Positions 1 through 11,901 of a stretch of DNA of 64,000 nucleotides are shown piece after piece. Under the pieces are notes generated by a model, which had not been told where the DNA came from, did no database searches, and was given only the letters and a program-made list of their open reading frames with translations. How positions within the stretch are numbered: position 1 is the first letter of the stretch; the number at the start of each line of letters is the position of its first letter. The position numbers and the translations under genes were made by a program. Source of the DNA: Notolepis coatsorum. Lineage: Eukaryota; Chordata; Actinopteri; Aulopiformes; Paralepididae. The stretch covers positions 55,247,743-55,311,742 of the forward strand of contig OZ020589.1 in assembly GCA_963971535.1 (NCBI GenBank), given 5' to 3'.

Positions 1-447
1 ACGGAGAGCGGTTGGAACGATCAATCGCTTCGTCTCACCTTCATGAGGGGGCTCAACGACGCTGTAAGGGACCAGCTCGCGACCCGTGAGGAGCCGGAGT
101 CCCTCGAGGACCTATTCAACCTCGCCATTCGCACCGACGGACGCCTCCGGGAGAGAAGGCGTGAGAGAGCCCGACTGGGACCCCCAGAAGTTCCCCAGAC
201 CCCCCGCACTCGTGACGGTACTGCGGTCCGTCCTGCTCCCACCACAACTGGTGGTTCCTTCCCCTCCCGTTCGGTGCCCGAGGAAGAACCCATGCAGCTG
301 GGACGCTCACACCTCAGCCCGGCTGAACGGGAGGCCAGGTTCAGGTCCGGCCTTTGCCTCTACTGCGGCCGGGATGGGCACCGTATCTCCAACTGCCCCA
401 CCCGGCCAAAAGACCAGGCTCGCCGGGACCCCGGGAGATCCTGGTGA
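1..447 (+). CDS. gag: Gypsy copy 1 Gag, 3' part
   Basis: The frame is open from base 1 and ends at TGA 445-447; the start lies before the window. It encodes the end of the capsid-like region, a proline/arginine-rich linker and one CCHC zinc knuckle (C-x2-C-x4-H-x4-C, residues [14 protein letters not shown] near 355-396) that would bind genomic RNA in the virus-like particle. Pol lies in the -1 frame and overlaps its end, so Gag-Pol would need a -1 frameshift. I saw no canonical slippery heptamer in the overlap. The matching part of copy 2 is nearly identical. Confidence 0.85.
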   Translation, partial: TESGWNDQSLRLTFMRGLNDAVRDQLATREEPESLEDLFNLAIRTDGRLRERRRERARLGPPEVPQTPRTRDGTAVRPAPTTTGGSFPSRSVPEEEPMQLGRSHLSPAEREARFRSGLCLYCGRDGHRISNCPTRPKDQARRDPGRSW

Positions 448-3400
448 GCCGTTTTTCTCGTTCCCAGAACCGTGCACCACCTAGCCGTCTGATGAGCGTC
501 ACCCTGGCCTGGGCGGACCAACGGGCGACGGTGGAGGCACTCATTGACTCGGGTGCTGATGAGAGTTTCCTGGATTTCGAATTTGCTACCCAGGCCAACA
601 TTCCGCTAGAGGACCTCGTGAGACCCTTGGAGGTGTTCGCGTTGGACCAGCACCGCCTGGCTGACATCACTCAACGCACCTGTCCAGTCCTTCTCACCAT
701 TGCTGGTAACCACGTTGAGAGACTCCAGTTTTTTATCACCAGATCCCCTCTTGTCCCAGTAGTCCTGGGCAGGCCCTGGCTCGCGCTGCATGAGCCCCAC
801 ATCGCCTGGTCCTCCGGTACCATCAGGGGGTGGAGCTCCGCCTGTCATGCCCAGTGTCTTCAGGCGGCGTCCTGTCCCTCGCCCCGGAGCCCCCTTTGTG
901 AGCCGCCCCCGGACCTCTCGACTATACCCCCCGAGTACCACGATCTCGAGGAGGTTTTCAGTAAGTCCCGGGCTCAGGCCCTTCCGCCTCACCGGCCTTA
1001 CGACTGTGCCATCGACCTCCGCTCAGGGGCTCCCCTTCCCGGCAGCCGCCTCTACAGTCTGACCGTCCCTGAGAAGGCAGCGATGGATAGATATATCTCT
1101 GAGTCCTTGGAAGCAGGCCTCATTCGGCCTTCCTCCTCCCCGGTGGCGGCCGGTTTCTTTTTTGTTGGGAAGAAGGACGGAGACCTTCGACCCTGCATCG
1201 ACTATCGCCAGCTCAACGAGATCACCATTAAGAACAAGTACCCTCTTCCTCTCATGAACTCCACCTTCGAGCCTCTCACCCAGGCTACCGTCTTTACCAA
1301 GCTGGACCTCCGGAGTGCCTACCATCTGGTCCGTATCCGAGAGGGCGATGAATGGAAGACCGCCTTCAAGACTCCCAGGGGCCACTACAAGTACCTGGTA
1401 ATGCCGTTCGGCCTCACCAACGCTCCGGCGGTATTCCAGGCGCTCATGAACGACGTCCTTCGTGACATGCTGGAGGAGTTCGTGGTGGTATACCTAGACG
1501 ACATCCTCATTTTCTCCAAGACCCTCGAGGAACACATCCAGCATGTCCGCCGTGTGCTGGAGCGCCTCCTCCACAATTGGCTCTTCGTCAAGGCAGAGTG
1601 CCGATTTCACTCCGACTCCGTCGATTACCTGGGCTTCATTGTGGAGAGCGGCTTGACCCGAGCTGACCCTCACAAGATCCGGGCCGTGGAGGAGTGGCCG
1701 GAACCCACCTCTCGGAAGGAGCTACAGAGCTTCCTTGGGTTCGCCAACTTCTACCGAAGATTCATCCGGAACTACAGCCAGGTGGCGGAACCACTTACCA
1801 GGCTAACCTCTCCCGCCCTGCCGTTTGACTGGTCCCCAGCGGCGTGTGCTGCGTTCCGTTCCCTCAAGAAGAGGTTCACCACCGCCCCGGTCTTGCTCCA
1901 CCCAGACCCCAAGAGACAGTTCATTGTAGAGGTGGACGCCTCGGATACTGGACTAGGGGCTATCTTGTCTCAGCGGTCGGCAACGGACCAGAAGGTACAT
2001 CCGTGCGCCTTCTACTCACGTCGTTTCCTCCCTGCCGAGAGGAACTATGACATCGGCAATCGGGAGCTGCTGGCGGTTGTGGCTGCCTTGGAGGAGTGGC
2101 GTCATTGGCTAGAGGGGGCCGAGGAACCATTCACCATTTGGACGGACCACAAGAACTTGACGTACATCCGTGCTTCCAAGCGCCTCAACGGCCGGCAGGC
2201 AAGATGGGCCAGCTTCCTCAGTCGGTTCGACTTCTCGCTGACTTTTCGCCCTGGTTCCCGCAACACGAAGGCCGACTCCCTGTCCCGGTTACGCTCCAAG
2301 GGGGCTCCAACCACTGAGGACCCGACTCCCATCCTCCCAGAGGCCAGGGTGGTGGGAGTGGTCACCTTGGGCATCGAGGGGGTGGTAAGGCGTGCCCTAC
2401 GCTTCCATCATGCTCCCGGCAATGTACCTGTTCATCGCCTCTTCGTCCCCGACTCAGTCCGGTCCCGGGTCCTCCAGTGGGGCCATACCAGCCGGTTCGC
2501 TTGCCACCCAGGCGTTCATCGCACGTTCTCCTTCCTGGCTCGTCGATTCTGGTGGCCCACCATGAGGAACGACGTCAAGGAGTTTGTACTGGCCTGCGCG
2601 GTCTGCGCCCGCAGCAAGGCCTCCCACCAGGCCCCCTCCGGGCTATTGCAGCTGCTTCCCATTCCGAGCCGCCCCTTGGTCCCATGTGGCGTTGGACTTC
2701 ATCACAGGTCTTCCTCCTTCCCAGGGGAACACGTGCCTACTGACCGTGGTGGACCGGTTCAGCAAGGGGGTTCACCTCGTGGCCCTTCCCAAGCTTCCCT
2801 CGGCGGCCGAGACGGCGGACCTCCTGACACGCCACGTGTTCCGCCTCCATGGGTTTCCCCAGGACGTCGTCTCGGACCGGGGGCCCCAGTTCACTTCCCA
2901 GGTATGGCGGGCTTTTTGCAAGGGATTGGGGGCAACGGTCAGTCTTTCCTCTGGTTATCATCCCCAGACTAACGGAGAGGATGAACCAGAGCGTGGAGTC
3001 TGCTTTTCGGTGTGTGGCTGCCGAGAAACCCGCTTCTTGGAGCCGGTTCCTTCCCTGGGTCGAGTACTCCATCAACTCCATGGTCAGTTCCGCCACCGGC
3101 CTCTCACCTTTTGAGATATCCCTGGGCTACCAACCCCCTCTTTTCCCTGCACAGGAGTCGGAGGTGGCAGTTCCCTCCGTACAGGACCATCTCGACCAGT
3201 GCCGTCTGGTCTGGGAGATCACCAGGACTGCGCTGCTCCGGTCATCGGAGCGCGCCAGTCGTGGGGCTGACCGGCGCCGGGTCCCTGCACCGACGTACCA
3301 CCCTGGGCAGAGGGTGTGGCTGTCCGCAAAGGACCTTCCGCTTCGGTCCTCGGCCAAGAAGCTTAACCCCCGGTTCGTCGGTCCTTTTGAGGTTCTGAAG

Positions 3401-3769
3401 GTACTCAGTCCGGCGGCGGTGAGTCTTAAGCTTCCTGCGTCCATGCGCATTCACCCCGTTTTCCATGTGTCCCGGGTTAAGCCTGTCTCTCTCAGTCCCC
3501 TGATGCCTCCTGCTCCGGACCCGCCTCCTCCCGAGATGGTGGACGGTCACCCCCAGTGGCAAGTCTGCCAGCTGATGGGCGTCCGACGGCGGGGTCGGGG
3601 GTTCCAGTACCTGGTGGACTGGGAGGGATACGGCCCGGAGGAACGGAGCTGGGTCTCCCGCCAGCTCATCATGGACCCCGGCCTGATCACCGACTTCCAT
3701 CGTTCCCATCCGGACGAGCCGGGTCGGGCTGGTCGCCGGGTGGCTCCCGTGGAGGGGGGGGTACTGTGA
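354..3769 (+). pseudogene. pol: Gypsy copy 1 Pol, frameshifted twice
   Basis: Domains in order: aspartic protease (DSGA at 546-557), reverse transcriptase (catalytic YLDD at 1491-1502), RNase H ([15 protein letters not shown]), integrase zinc finger (HPGVH...CAVCARSK), integrase core, a GPF-type motif and a chromodomain near the C terminus. Compared with copy 2, an extra C in the run at 2672-2675 breaks the frame before the integrase core. An 8-bp deletion at about 2976, between short repeats, breaks it again. It also lacks the AAG codon that copy 2 has in the RT segment KAE(K)CRFH (near 1597). The final TGA lies inside the first five bases of the LTR. It is inactive because the integrase is out of frame with RT. 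Confidence 0.9.
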
Positions 3770-4680
3770 GGATTGGCTCGTTCCCCGCCACACGCTTCTT
3801 CAAGGTACTGTGTTGATTGGTGCATTCCCCGCCACATGCTTCAGGAGCGATTACCAATTCCATCACGCACCTGTCATAGTTTGTGATTAGCGCTCCAGAG
3901 GCTTCATATACTCGGACCTTCTTTCAATCGTTGTCGGGTCGTTTTGATTACTACTGCTACTGCCTGTCTTCCCCCCGTTGTTGTGCCTCGTCTACTTTCC
4001 CTCCAGGACATCTTTGGATCGCCGCTGGTGAATATCTTGATCATCCGTTTGGAGCTGCGCCTCGTTGCCCGCTTTACGCGTTTGCGCTTTGGTGAGTTTT
4101 GGAAACAAACCTTTTTGGATTATCTGTTTTTGTGTGTTTGGATAACACTGAAGAAATACCGTTTTTGTTTTGTACTGGACTCAGCTAAATTTTGTGTTTG
4201 GATAACACTGAAGAAGTACCGTTTTGTTTTGTACTGGACTCAGCTAAATTGTGTGTTTGGATAACACTGAAGAAGTACCGTTTTGTTTTGTACTGGACTC
4301 AGCTAACTTGTGTGTAGTTTACACAGAAGATCAAGTCACTTGTATTTCATACTGGACTCAGCTAAGGGAGGACTGAACTGCACTGCCTCTGTGTACTGTT
4401 GGACTGTTGTTGATCTCTCTCTCTCTCTCTCCGTTTCCACTCCGAGTTGGATCTGGGAGTATCTGCAGAGCCGCAGCGGCGCCTACGCCGATTCCCCACC
4501 TCTAAACACCGGGAGGATCTGCAGAGCCGCAGACAACTCTGCGAAGGCATTCTCCTTTTTTGTTGATTCAGAATTGTTATTTGGCTCTTTTTGATTCTGT
4601 AATAAATACGCCCTAGTGTTTGGCTAACTCTGAACTACCTGTCTGTGCCGTGCTGTTGAGGTCGGTTTCAAACCCTAACA
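3765..4680 (+). repeat. Gypsy LTR shared by copies 1 and 2
   Basis: It begins TGTGAGG directly after the pol purine tract, ends CTAACA, and is followed by the primer site and gag ATG of copy 2. It is 916 bp and about 98-99 percent identical by eye to the LTR at 9143. Inside are three tandem copies of a roughly 60-bp unit (about 4131-4310) containing GATAACACTGAAGAA and GGACTCAGCTAA, a CT run near 4420, and an AATAAA poly(A) signal near 4600. Confidence 0.93.
3905..3942 (+). promoter_or_regulatory. LTR TATA-like box and predicted self-priming transcript start
   Basis: CATATA at 3905-3910 is followed about 25 nt later by GTCGGGTCGT (3933-3942). This 10-mer is the exact reverse complement of 4683-4692 just after the LTR. 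If transcription starts at about 3933, the RNA 5' end can fold onto the primer-binding position, as known for Tf1/sushi elements. The same 10-mer is at 9312-9321 in the next LTR. Nine of the ten bases (TCGGGTCGT) remain at 60952-60960 in copy 3. The start site itself is inferred. Confidence 0.65.
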
Positions 4681-4693
4681 TTACGACCCGACC
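4681..4693 (+). other. Gypsy primer-binding site (self-priming type)
   Basis: The 13 bases between the LTR end and the gag ATG contain ACGACCCGAC (4683-4692). There is no TGG start of the usual tRNA-primed kind, but there is a perfect 10-nt complement to the LTR at 3933-3942. Copy 3 has the same sequence at 62893-62905. Confidence 0.65.
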
Positions 4694-5815
4694 ATGACGA
4701 CCTCAGCCGACACAGACAGAGTCAGAACAGCGTTGGCGGTCCAGATTGAATTGACCAACGACCACAGCCTACAGTTAGGTGCGGCTGCGGCTGCTGTACA
4801 GGAGCTCCGAGCCCAGGTCCTGCCTATTCAGGAGTCCCTTGGCTCTCTGGCTACCCTGCAGACAGCCCAGGGTAATTAGCAGGCTGATATTCTTCACCAA
4901 TTACAAACTCTGAGTGAAGCATTTAACGCCCTGCTTGTAACCCCACCTGCTTCAGGAGTCTCGGCCAGAGCACCACCCGCAGCCGTGGCGGGCCCCGCGT
5001 CTCCCGATCCCGCACCTCGGGAGCCCCGTCTCTCTGAACCACGGTTGTTCAATGGTAACTTCGAGGATTGTGCCACATTCATCATGCAATGTGAGTTGGT
5101 TTTTCTTCATCAACCCAGCCGATTCACTTCAGAGGGAGCCCGAGTGGCTTACATGACTAACCTGCTCTCAGGCCGGGCAGCACAGTGGGTTACTGCCTCC
5201 TGGGCAATGTGGGCTGATTTTTGTTTTTCCTACCCAGACTTCGTGGCAGAGCTCCGCAGGGTTTTCCACCACCCAGCCCATGGCCAGGACCCAGGAGCTC
5301 GGTTGGGCACCTTCCGGCAGGGCAGTGGCGGGGTCACCGACTACGTGCTGGAGTTCAGACTGGCCACAACGGAGAGCGGTTGGAATGATCAAGCGCTTCG
5401 TCTCACCTTCATGAGGGGGCTCAACGACGCTGTAAGGGACCAGCTCGCGACCCGTGAGGAGCCGGAGTCCCTCGAGGACCTATTCAACCTCGCCATTCGC
5501 ATCGACGGACGCCTCCGGGAGAGAAGGCTTGAGAGAGCCCGACTGGGACCCCCAGAAGTTCCCCAGACCCCCCGCACTCGTGACGGTACTGCGGTCCGTC
5601 CTGCTCCCACCACAACTGGTGGTTCCTTCCCCTCCCGTTCGGTGCCCGAGGAAGAACCCATGCAGCTGGGACGCTCACACCTCAGCCCGGCTGAACGGGA
5701 GGCCAGGTTCAGGTCCGGCCTTTGCCTCTACTGCGGCCGGGATGGGCACCGTATCTCCAACTGCCCCACCCAGCCAAAAGACCAGGCTCGCCGGGACCCC
5801 AGGAGATCCTGGTGA
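4694..5815 (+). pseudogene. gag: Gypsy copy 2 Gag with one nonsense codon
   Basis: The ATG at 4694 is 13 bp after the LTR. The frame runs to TGA 5813-5815 (374 codons including stop), interrupted only by TAG at 4877-4879, where copy 3 has CAG. The N-terminal part is a helical region, then an alanine/proline-rich linker, a capsid-like segment (5030-5450) and a CCHC knuckle close to the end. Reverting one base would reopen the frame, so the lesion is recent. Pol follows in the -1 frame. Confidence 0.88.
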
Positions 5816-8800
5816 GCCGTTTTTCTCGTTCCCAGAACCGTGCACCACCTAGCCGTCTGATGAGTGTCACCCTGGCCTGGGCGGACCAACGAGCGACGGT
5901 GGAGGCACTCATTGACTCGGGTGCTGATGAGAGTTTCCTGGATTTCGAGTTTGCTACCCAGGCCAACATTCCGCTAGAGGACCTTGTGAGACCCTTGGAG
6001 GTGTTCGCGTTGGACCAGCACCGCCTGGCTGACATCACTCAACGCACCTGTCCAGTCCTTCTCACCATTGCTGGTAACCACGTTGAGAGACTCCAGTTTT
6101 TTATCACCAGATCCCCTCTTGTCCCAGTAGTCCTGGGCAGGCCCTGGCTCGTGCTGCATGAGCCCCACATCGCCTGGTCCTCCGGTACCATCAGGGGGTG
6201 GAGCTCCGCCTAGAATGCCCAGTGTCTTCAGGCGGCGTCCTGTCCCTCGCCCCGGAGCCTCCTTTGTGAGCCGCCCCCGGACCTCTCGACTATACCCCCC
6301 GAGTACCACGACCTCGAGGAGGTTTTCAATAAGTCCCGGGCTCAGGCCCTTCCGCCTCACTGGCCTTACGACTGTGCCATCGACCTCCGCTCAGGGGCTC
6401 CCCTTCCCGGCAGCCGCCTCTACAGTCTGACCGTCCCTGAGAAGGCAGCGATGGATAGATATATCTCTGAGTCCTTGGAAGCAGGCCTCATTCGGCCTTC
6501 CTCCTCCCCGGTGGCGGCCGGTTTCTTTTTTGTTGGGAAGAAGGACGGAGACCTTCGACCCTGCATCGACTATCGCCAGCTCAACGAGATCACCATTAAT
6601 AACAAGTACCCTCTTCCTCTCATGAACTCCACCTTCGAGCCTCTCACCCAGGCTACCGTCTTTACCAAGCTGGACCTCCGGAGTGCCTACCATCTGGTCC
6701 GTATCCGAGAGGGCGATGAATGGAAGACCGCCTTCAAGACTCCCAGGGGCCACTACGAGTACCTGGTAATGCCGTTCGGCCTCACCAACGCTCCGGCGGT
6801 ATTCCAGGCGCTCATGAACGATGTCCTTCGTGACATGCTGGAGGAGTTCGTGGTGGTATACCTAGACGACATCCTCATTTTCTCCAAGACCCTCGAGGAA
6901 CACATCCAGCATGTCCGCCGTGTGCTGGAGCGCCTCCTCCACAATCGGCTCTTCGTCAAGGCAGAGAAGTGCCGATTTCACTCAGACTCCGTCGATTACC
7001 TGGGCTTCATCGTGGAGAGTGGCTTGACCCGAGCTGACCCTCGCAAGATCCGGGCCGTGGAGGAGTGGCCGGAACCCACCTCTCGGAAGGAGCTACAGAG
7101 CTTCCTCGGGTTCGCCAACTTCTACCGAAGATTCATCCGGAACTACAGCCAGGTGGCGGAACCACTTACCAGGCTAACCTCTCCCGCCCTGCCGTTCGAC
7201 TGGTCCCCAGCGGCGTGTGCTGCGTTCCGTTCCCTCAAGAAGAGGTTCACCACCGCCCCGGTCTTGCTCCACCCAGACCCCAAGAGACAGTTCATTGTAG
7301 AGGTGGACGCCTCGGATACTGGACTAGGGGCTATCTTGTCTCAGCGGTCGGCAACGGACCAGAAGGTACATCCGTGCGCCTTCTACTCACGTCGTTTCCT
7401 CCCTGCCGAGAGGAACTATGACATCGGCAATCGGGAGCTGCTGGCGGTTGTGGCTGCCTTGGAGGAGTGGCGTCATTGGCTAGAGGGGGCCGAGGAACCA
7501 TTCACCATTTGGACAGACCACAAGAACTTGACGTACATCCGTGCTTCCAAGCGCCTCAACGGCCGGCAGGCAAGATGGGCCAGCTTCCTCAGTCGGTTCG
7601 ACTTCTCGCTGACTTTTCGCCCTGGTTCCCGCAACACGAAGGCCGACTCCCTGTCCCAGTTACACTCCAAGGGGGCTCCAACCACTGAGGACCCGACTCC
7701 CATCCTCCCAGAGGCCAGGGTGGTGGGAGTGGTCACCTTGGGCATCGAGGGGGTGGTAAGGCGTGCCCTACGCTTCCATCACGCTCCCGGCAATGTACCT
7801 GTTCATCGCCTCTTCGTCCCCGACTCAGTCCGGCCCTGGGTCCTCCAGTGGGGCCATACCAGCCGGTTCACCTGCCACCCAGGCGTTCATCGCACGTTCT
7901 CCTTCCTGGCTCGTCGATTCTGGTGGCCCACCATGAGGAACGACGTCAAGGAGTTTGTACTGGCCTGCGCGGTCTGCGCCCGCAGCAAGGCCTCCCACCA
8001 GGCACCCTCCGGGCTATTGCAGACGCTTCCCATTCTGAGCCGCCCTTGGTCCCATGTGGCGTTGGACTTCGTCACGGGTCTTCCTCCTTCCCAGGGGAAC
8101 ACGTGCCTACTGACCGTGGTGGACCGGTTCAGCAAGGGGGTTCACCTCGTGGCCCTTCCCAAGCTTCCCTCGGCGGCCGAGACGGCGGACCTCCTGACAC
8201 GCCACGTGTTCCGCCTCCATGGGTTTCCCCAGGACGTCGTCTCGGACCGGGGGCCCCAGTTCACTTCCCAGGTATGGCGGGCTTTTTGCAAGGGATTGGG
8301 GGCAACGGTCAGTCTTTCCTCTGGTTATCATCCCCAGACTAACGGACAAACGGAGAGGATGAACCAGAGCGTGGAGTCTGCTCTTCGGTGTGTGGCTGCC
8401 GAGAAACCCGCTTCTTGGAGCCGGTTCCTTCCCTGGGTCGAGTACTCCATCAACTCCATGGTCAGTTCCGCCACCGGCCTCTCACCTTTTGAGATATCCC
8501 TGGGCTACCAACCCCCTCTTTTCCCTGCACAGGAGTCGGAGGTGGCAGTTCCCTCCATACAGGACCATCTCGACCGGTGCTGTCGGGTCTGGGAGATCAC
8601 CAGGACTGCGCTGCTCCGGTCATCGGAGCGCGCCAGTCGTGGGGCTGACCGGCGCCGGGTCCCTGCGCCGACGTACCACCCTGGGCAGAGGGTGTGGCTG
8701 TCCGCAAAGGACCTTCCGCTTCGGTCCTCGGCCAAGAAGCTTAACCCCCGGTTCGTCGGTCCTTTTGAGGTTCTGAAGGTACTCAGTCCGGCGGCGGTGA

Positions 8801-9147
8801 GTCTTAAGCTTCCTGCGTCCATGCGCATTCACCCCGTTTTCCATGTGTCCCGGGTTAAGCCTGTCTCTCTCAGTCCCCTGATGCCTCCTGCTCCGGACCC
8901 GCCTCCTCCCGAGATGGTGGACGGTCACCCCCAGTGGCAAGTCCGCCAGCTGATGGGCGGCCGACGGCGGGGTCGGGGGTTCCAGTACCTGGTGGACTGG
9001 GAGGGATACGGCCCGGAGGAACGGAGCTGGGTCTCCCGCCAGCTCATCATGGACCCCGGCCTGATCACCGACGTCCATCGTTCCCATCCGGACGAGCCGG
9101 GTCGGGCTGGTCGCCGGGTGGCTCCCGTGGAGGGGGGGGTACTGTGA
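5722..9147 (+). pseudogene. pol: Gypsy copy 2 Pol with one nonsense codon
   Basis: This is the best-preserved pol in the window. A single TAG at 6211-6213 lies after the protease, where copy 1 has a Cys codon. The rest (6214-9147) is open and includes RT with YLDD (6859-6870), RNase H, the integrase HHCC finger and the three acidic core positions (in [15 protein letters not shown] and TERMNQ). It ends with a GPF-like motif and a chromodomain ([18 protein letters not shown], about 8980-9035). The stop TGA at 9145-9147 overlaps the LTR by five bases. The chromodomain would steer integration toward modified chromatin. Gag and Pol each carry one stop, so it is non-functional as it stands. Confidence 0.9.
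9129..9142 (+). other. Gypsy polypurine tract (copy 2)
   Basis: GGAGGGGGGGG lies three bases before the LTR start, inside the last codons of pol. The same tract precedes the LTR of copy 1 (3751-3764). It would prime plus-strand DNA synthesis. Confidence 0.7.
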
Positions 9148-10063
9148 GGATTGGCTCGTTCCCCGCCACATGCTTCTTCAAGGTACTGTGTTGATTGGTG
9201 CTATCCCCCGCCACACGCTTCAGGAGCGATTACCAATTCCATCACGCACCTGTCATAGTTTGTGATTAGCGCTCCAGAGGCTTCATATACTCGGACCTTC
9301 TTTCAATCGTTGTCGGGTCGTTTTGATTACTACTGCTACTGCCTGTCTTCCCCCCGTTGTTGTGCCTCGTCTACTTTCCCTCCAGGACATCTTTGGATCG
9401 CCGCTGGTGAATATCTTGATCATCCGTTTGGAGCTGCGCCTCGTTGCCCGCTTTACGCGTTTGCGCTTTGGTGAGTTTTGGAAACAAACCTTTTTGGATT
9501 ATCTGTTTTTGTGTGTTTGGATAACACTGAAGAAATACCGTTTTTGTTTTGTACTGGACTCAGCTAAATTGTGTGTTTGGATAACACTGAAGAAGTACTG
9601 TTTTGTTTTGTACTGGACTCAGCTAAATTGTGTGTTTGGATAACACTGAAGAAGTACCGTTTTGTTTTGTACTGGACTCAGCTAACTTGTGTGTAGTTTA
9701 CACCGAAGATCAAGTCACTTGTATTTCATACTGGACTCAGCTAAGGGAGGACTGAACTGCACTGCACTGCCTGTGTGTACTGTTGGACTGTTGTTGATCT
9801 CTCTCTCTCTCTCCGTTTCCACTCCGAGTTGGATCTGGGAGTATCTGCAGAGCCGCAGCGGTGCCTACGCCGATTCCCCACCTCTAAACACCGGGAGGAT
9901 CTGCAGAGCCGCAGACAACTCTGCCGAAGGCATTCTCCTTTTTTGTTGATTCAGAATTGTCATTTGGCTCTTTTTGATTCTGTAATAAATACGCCCTAGT
10001 GTTTGGCTAACTCTGAACTACCTGTCTGTGCCATGCTGTTGAGGTCGGTTTCAAACCCTAACA
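9143..10063 (+). repeat. Gypsy 3' LTR of copy 2
   Basis: It runs TGTGAGG to CTAACA, 921 bp. About ten substitutions and small indels separate it from the LTR at 3765. It keeps the TATA-like box, the self-priming 10-mer (9312-9321), the tandem 60-bp units and AATAAA. Confidence 0.92.
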
Positions 10064-10110
10064 ATAATAATCAATGAATAATGAATAATGTAAATATGTG
10101 TGTATGTATA

Positions 10111-10480
10111 GCCCACCTTGGTATAAATATACAGACCTAACACTATCCTAAGTCTACCCTGGTACAAATATGCATAACTCCATACTATCCCAGGTCTACA
10201 AATCTCTATCTGGCTGAGGTTGTTCATTGTATACTTGTATGCCGTGACAATTAAAACTCTTGACTTGACTTGACTTGACTTTGGTATAAATACAGAACAT
10301 AAATCTATTCTAAGTCTGCCTCAGTTCAAATGTGTATACCTCTAACCTAAGCCTGGTACAAATATAACTAACTATCCTTGGTCTATTACTGGCACAATAT
10401 TATATATAACTAACCTAAGTATATCCTGTGCAAATATACAGTACTCCATACTAAGTCAACCCCAATTTAGTATTTACTCC
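10111..10480 (+). repeat. Degenerate ~40-bp tandem repeat with an inserted LINE tail
   Basis: Seven or so diverged units share the pattern TGGTACAAATAT...CTAAGTCTAC. Between the second and third units, 10222-10280 is a different sequence: a LINE 3' end with the tail CTTGACTTGACTTGACT, the same tail seen at 41871-41928. No coding potential. Confidence 0.6.
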
Positions 10481-10708
10481 CACAAATCCACAGGAACAAA
10501 ACCCAGCCTAGTTCACTAACATTCTCATATGTTTCCTCATAAGAAGTTCGAATTTGCATACAGAAATGCCCAGCCAGCTACTTATGAGGGCATGAAGGAC
10601 CGTGTGCAAACAGATTCAATGGCTCCTTATATCGGAAAGGAGAGATTTGCGAATTAATTAATAGTATTTATTATTATTATAATTATTTAAATCCAATACA
10701 TCTCCCTG
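10481..10708. other. Unassigned spacer
   Basis: AT-rich single-copy-looking DNA between the degenerate repeat and the 39-bp minisatellite. I see no gene, terminal repeats or RNA gene here. Confidence 0.5.
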
Positions 10709-11729
10709 CTACACCTCTTAAACTTGTTCTACCTATATACAACCTGCTACACCTCTTAACCTTGTTCTACCTGTATATATCTACCTGCTACACCTCTTAA
10801 CCTTGTTCTACCTGTATATATACCTGCTACACCTCTTAACCTTGTTCTACCTGTATATATACCTGCTACACCTCTTAACCTTGTTCTACCTGTATATATA
10901 CCTGCTACACCTCTTAACCTTGTTCTACCTGTATATATACCTGCTACACCTCTTAAACTTGTTCTACCTGTATATATACCTGCTACACCTCTTAACCTTG
11001 TTCTACCTGTATATATACCTGCTACACCTATTAACCTTGTTCTACCTGTATATATACCTGCTACACCTCTTAACCTTGTTCTACCTGTATCTATACCTGC
11101 TACACCTCTTAAACTTGTTCTACCTGTATATATATACCTGCTACACCTCTTAAACTTGTTCTACCTGTATATATACCTGCTACACCTCTTAACCTTGTTC
11201 TACCTGTATATATACCTGCTACACCTCTTAACCTTGTTCTACCTGTATATCTACCTGCTACACCTCTTAACCTTGTTCTACCTGTATATATATCTGCTAC
11301 ACCTCTTAAACTTGTTCTACCTGTATATATACCTGCTACACCTCTTAAACTTGTTCTACCTGTATATCTCCCTGCTACACCTCTTAACCTTGTTCTATCT
11401 GTATATACTGTATCTACCTGCTACACCTCTTAAACGTGTTCTACCTATATATCTACCTGCTACACCTCTTAACCTTATTCTACCTGTATATCTCCCTGCT
11501 ACACCTCTTAACCTTGTTCTACCTGTATATCTCCCTGCTACACCTCTTAAACTTGTTCTACCTGTATATATACCTGCTACACCTCTCACACTTGTTCTAC
11601 CTGTATATATACCTGCTACACCTCTCACACTTGTTCTACCTATATATATACCTGCTACACCTCTTAAACTTGTTCTACCTATATATATATACCTGCTACA
11701 CCTCTCAAACTTGTTCTATCTGTATATAT
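10709..11729 (+). repeat. 39-bp minisatellite, left part
   Basis: About 26 copies of a unit of the form CTGCTACACCTCTTAACC followed by TTGTTCTACCTGTATATATAC. Because 39 is divisible by three, long spurious reading frames run through it on both strands. It is interrupted at 11729 by the hAT element and resumes at 17616 on the other side. Confidence 0.95.
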
Positions 11730-11901
11730 TAGTGCTGTCAGGCGATTAAAATGTTTAATCTAATTAATTACAGGTTTTGTAATTAATTAATCTAATTAAT
11801 CGCATTTTAATCGCATATTTATATTTCATATTCATATAAATATTTAAAATTCAAGGACATTACATTATTGTGGCAGGTGACTGATCAATTAAATACACCA
11901 A

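Larger units (their letters stand above)
1..10063 (+). mobile_element. Tandem pair of chromodomain Ty3/gypsy retrotransposons sharing an LTR
   Basis: Order is internal region of copy 1 (5' part cut by the window edge), LTR (3765-4680), internal region of copy 2, LTR (9143-10063). The two internal regions match almost base for base. The pol order is protease, reverse transcriptase, RNase H, integrase, then a C-terminal chromodomain, which places the family among Metaviridae chromoviruses of the Tf1/sushi type. The single LTR between two bodies suggests unequal recombination between LTRs rather than two independent insertions. Both copies carry disabling lesions. No target duplication could be set because the left end lies outside the window. 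Confidence 0.93.

Noticed and set aside
10803-11749. Possible membrane protein from FYLYIYLLHLL repeats
   Set aside because: It is a translation of the 39-bp minisatellite with the hAT insertion running through its end.
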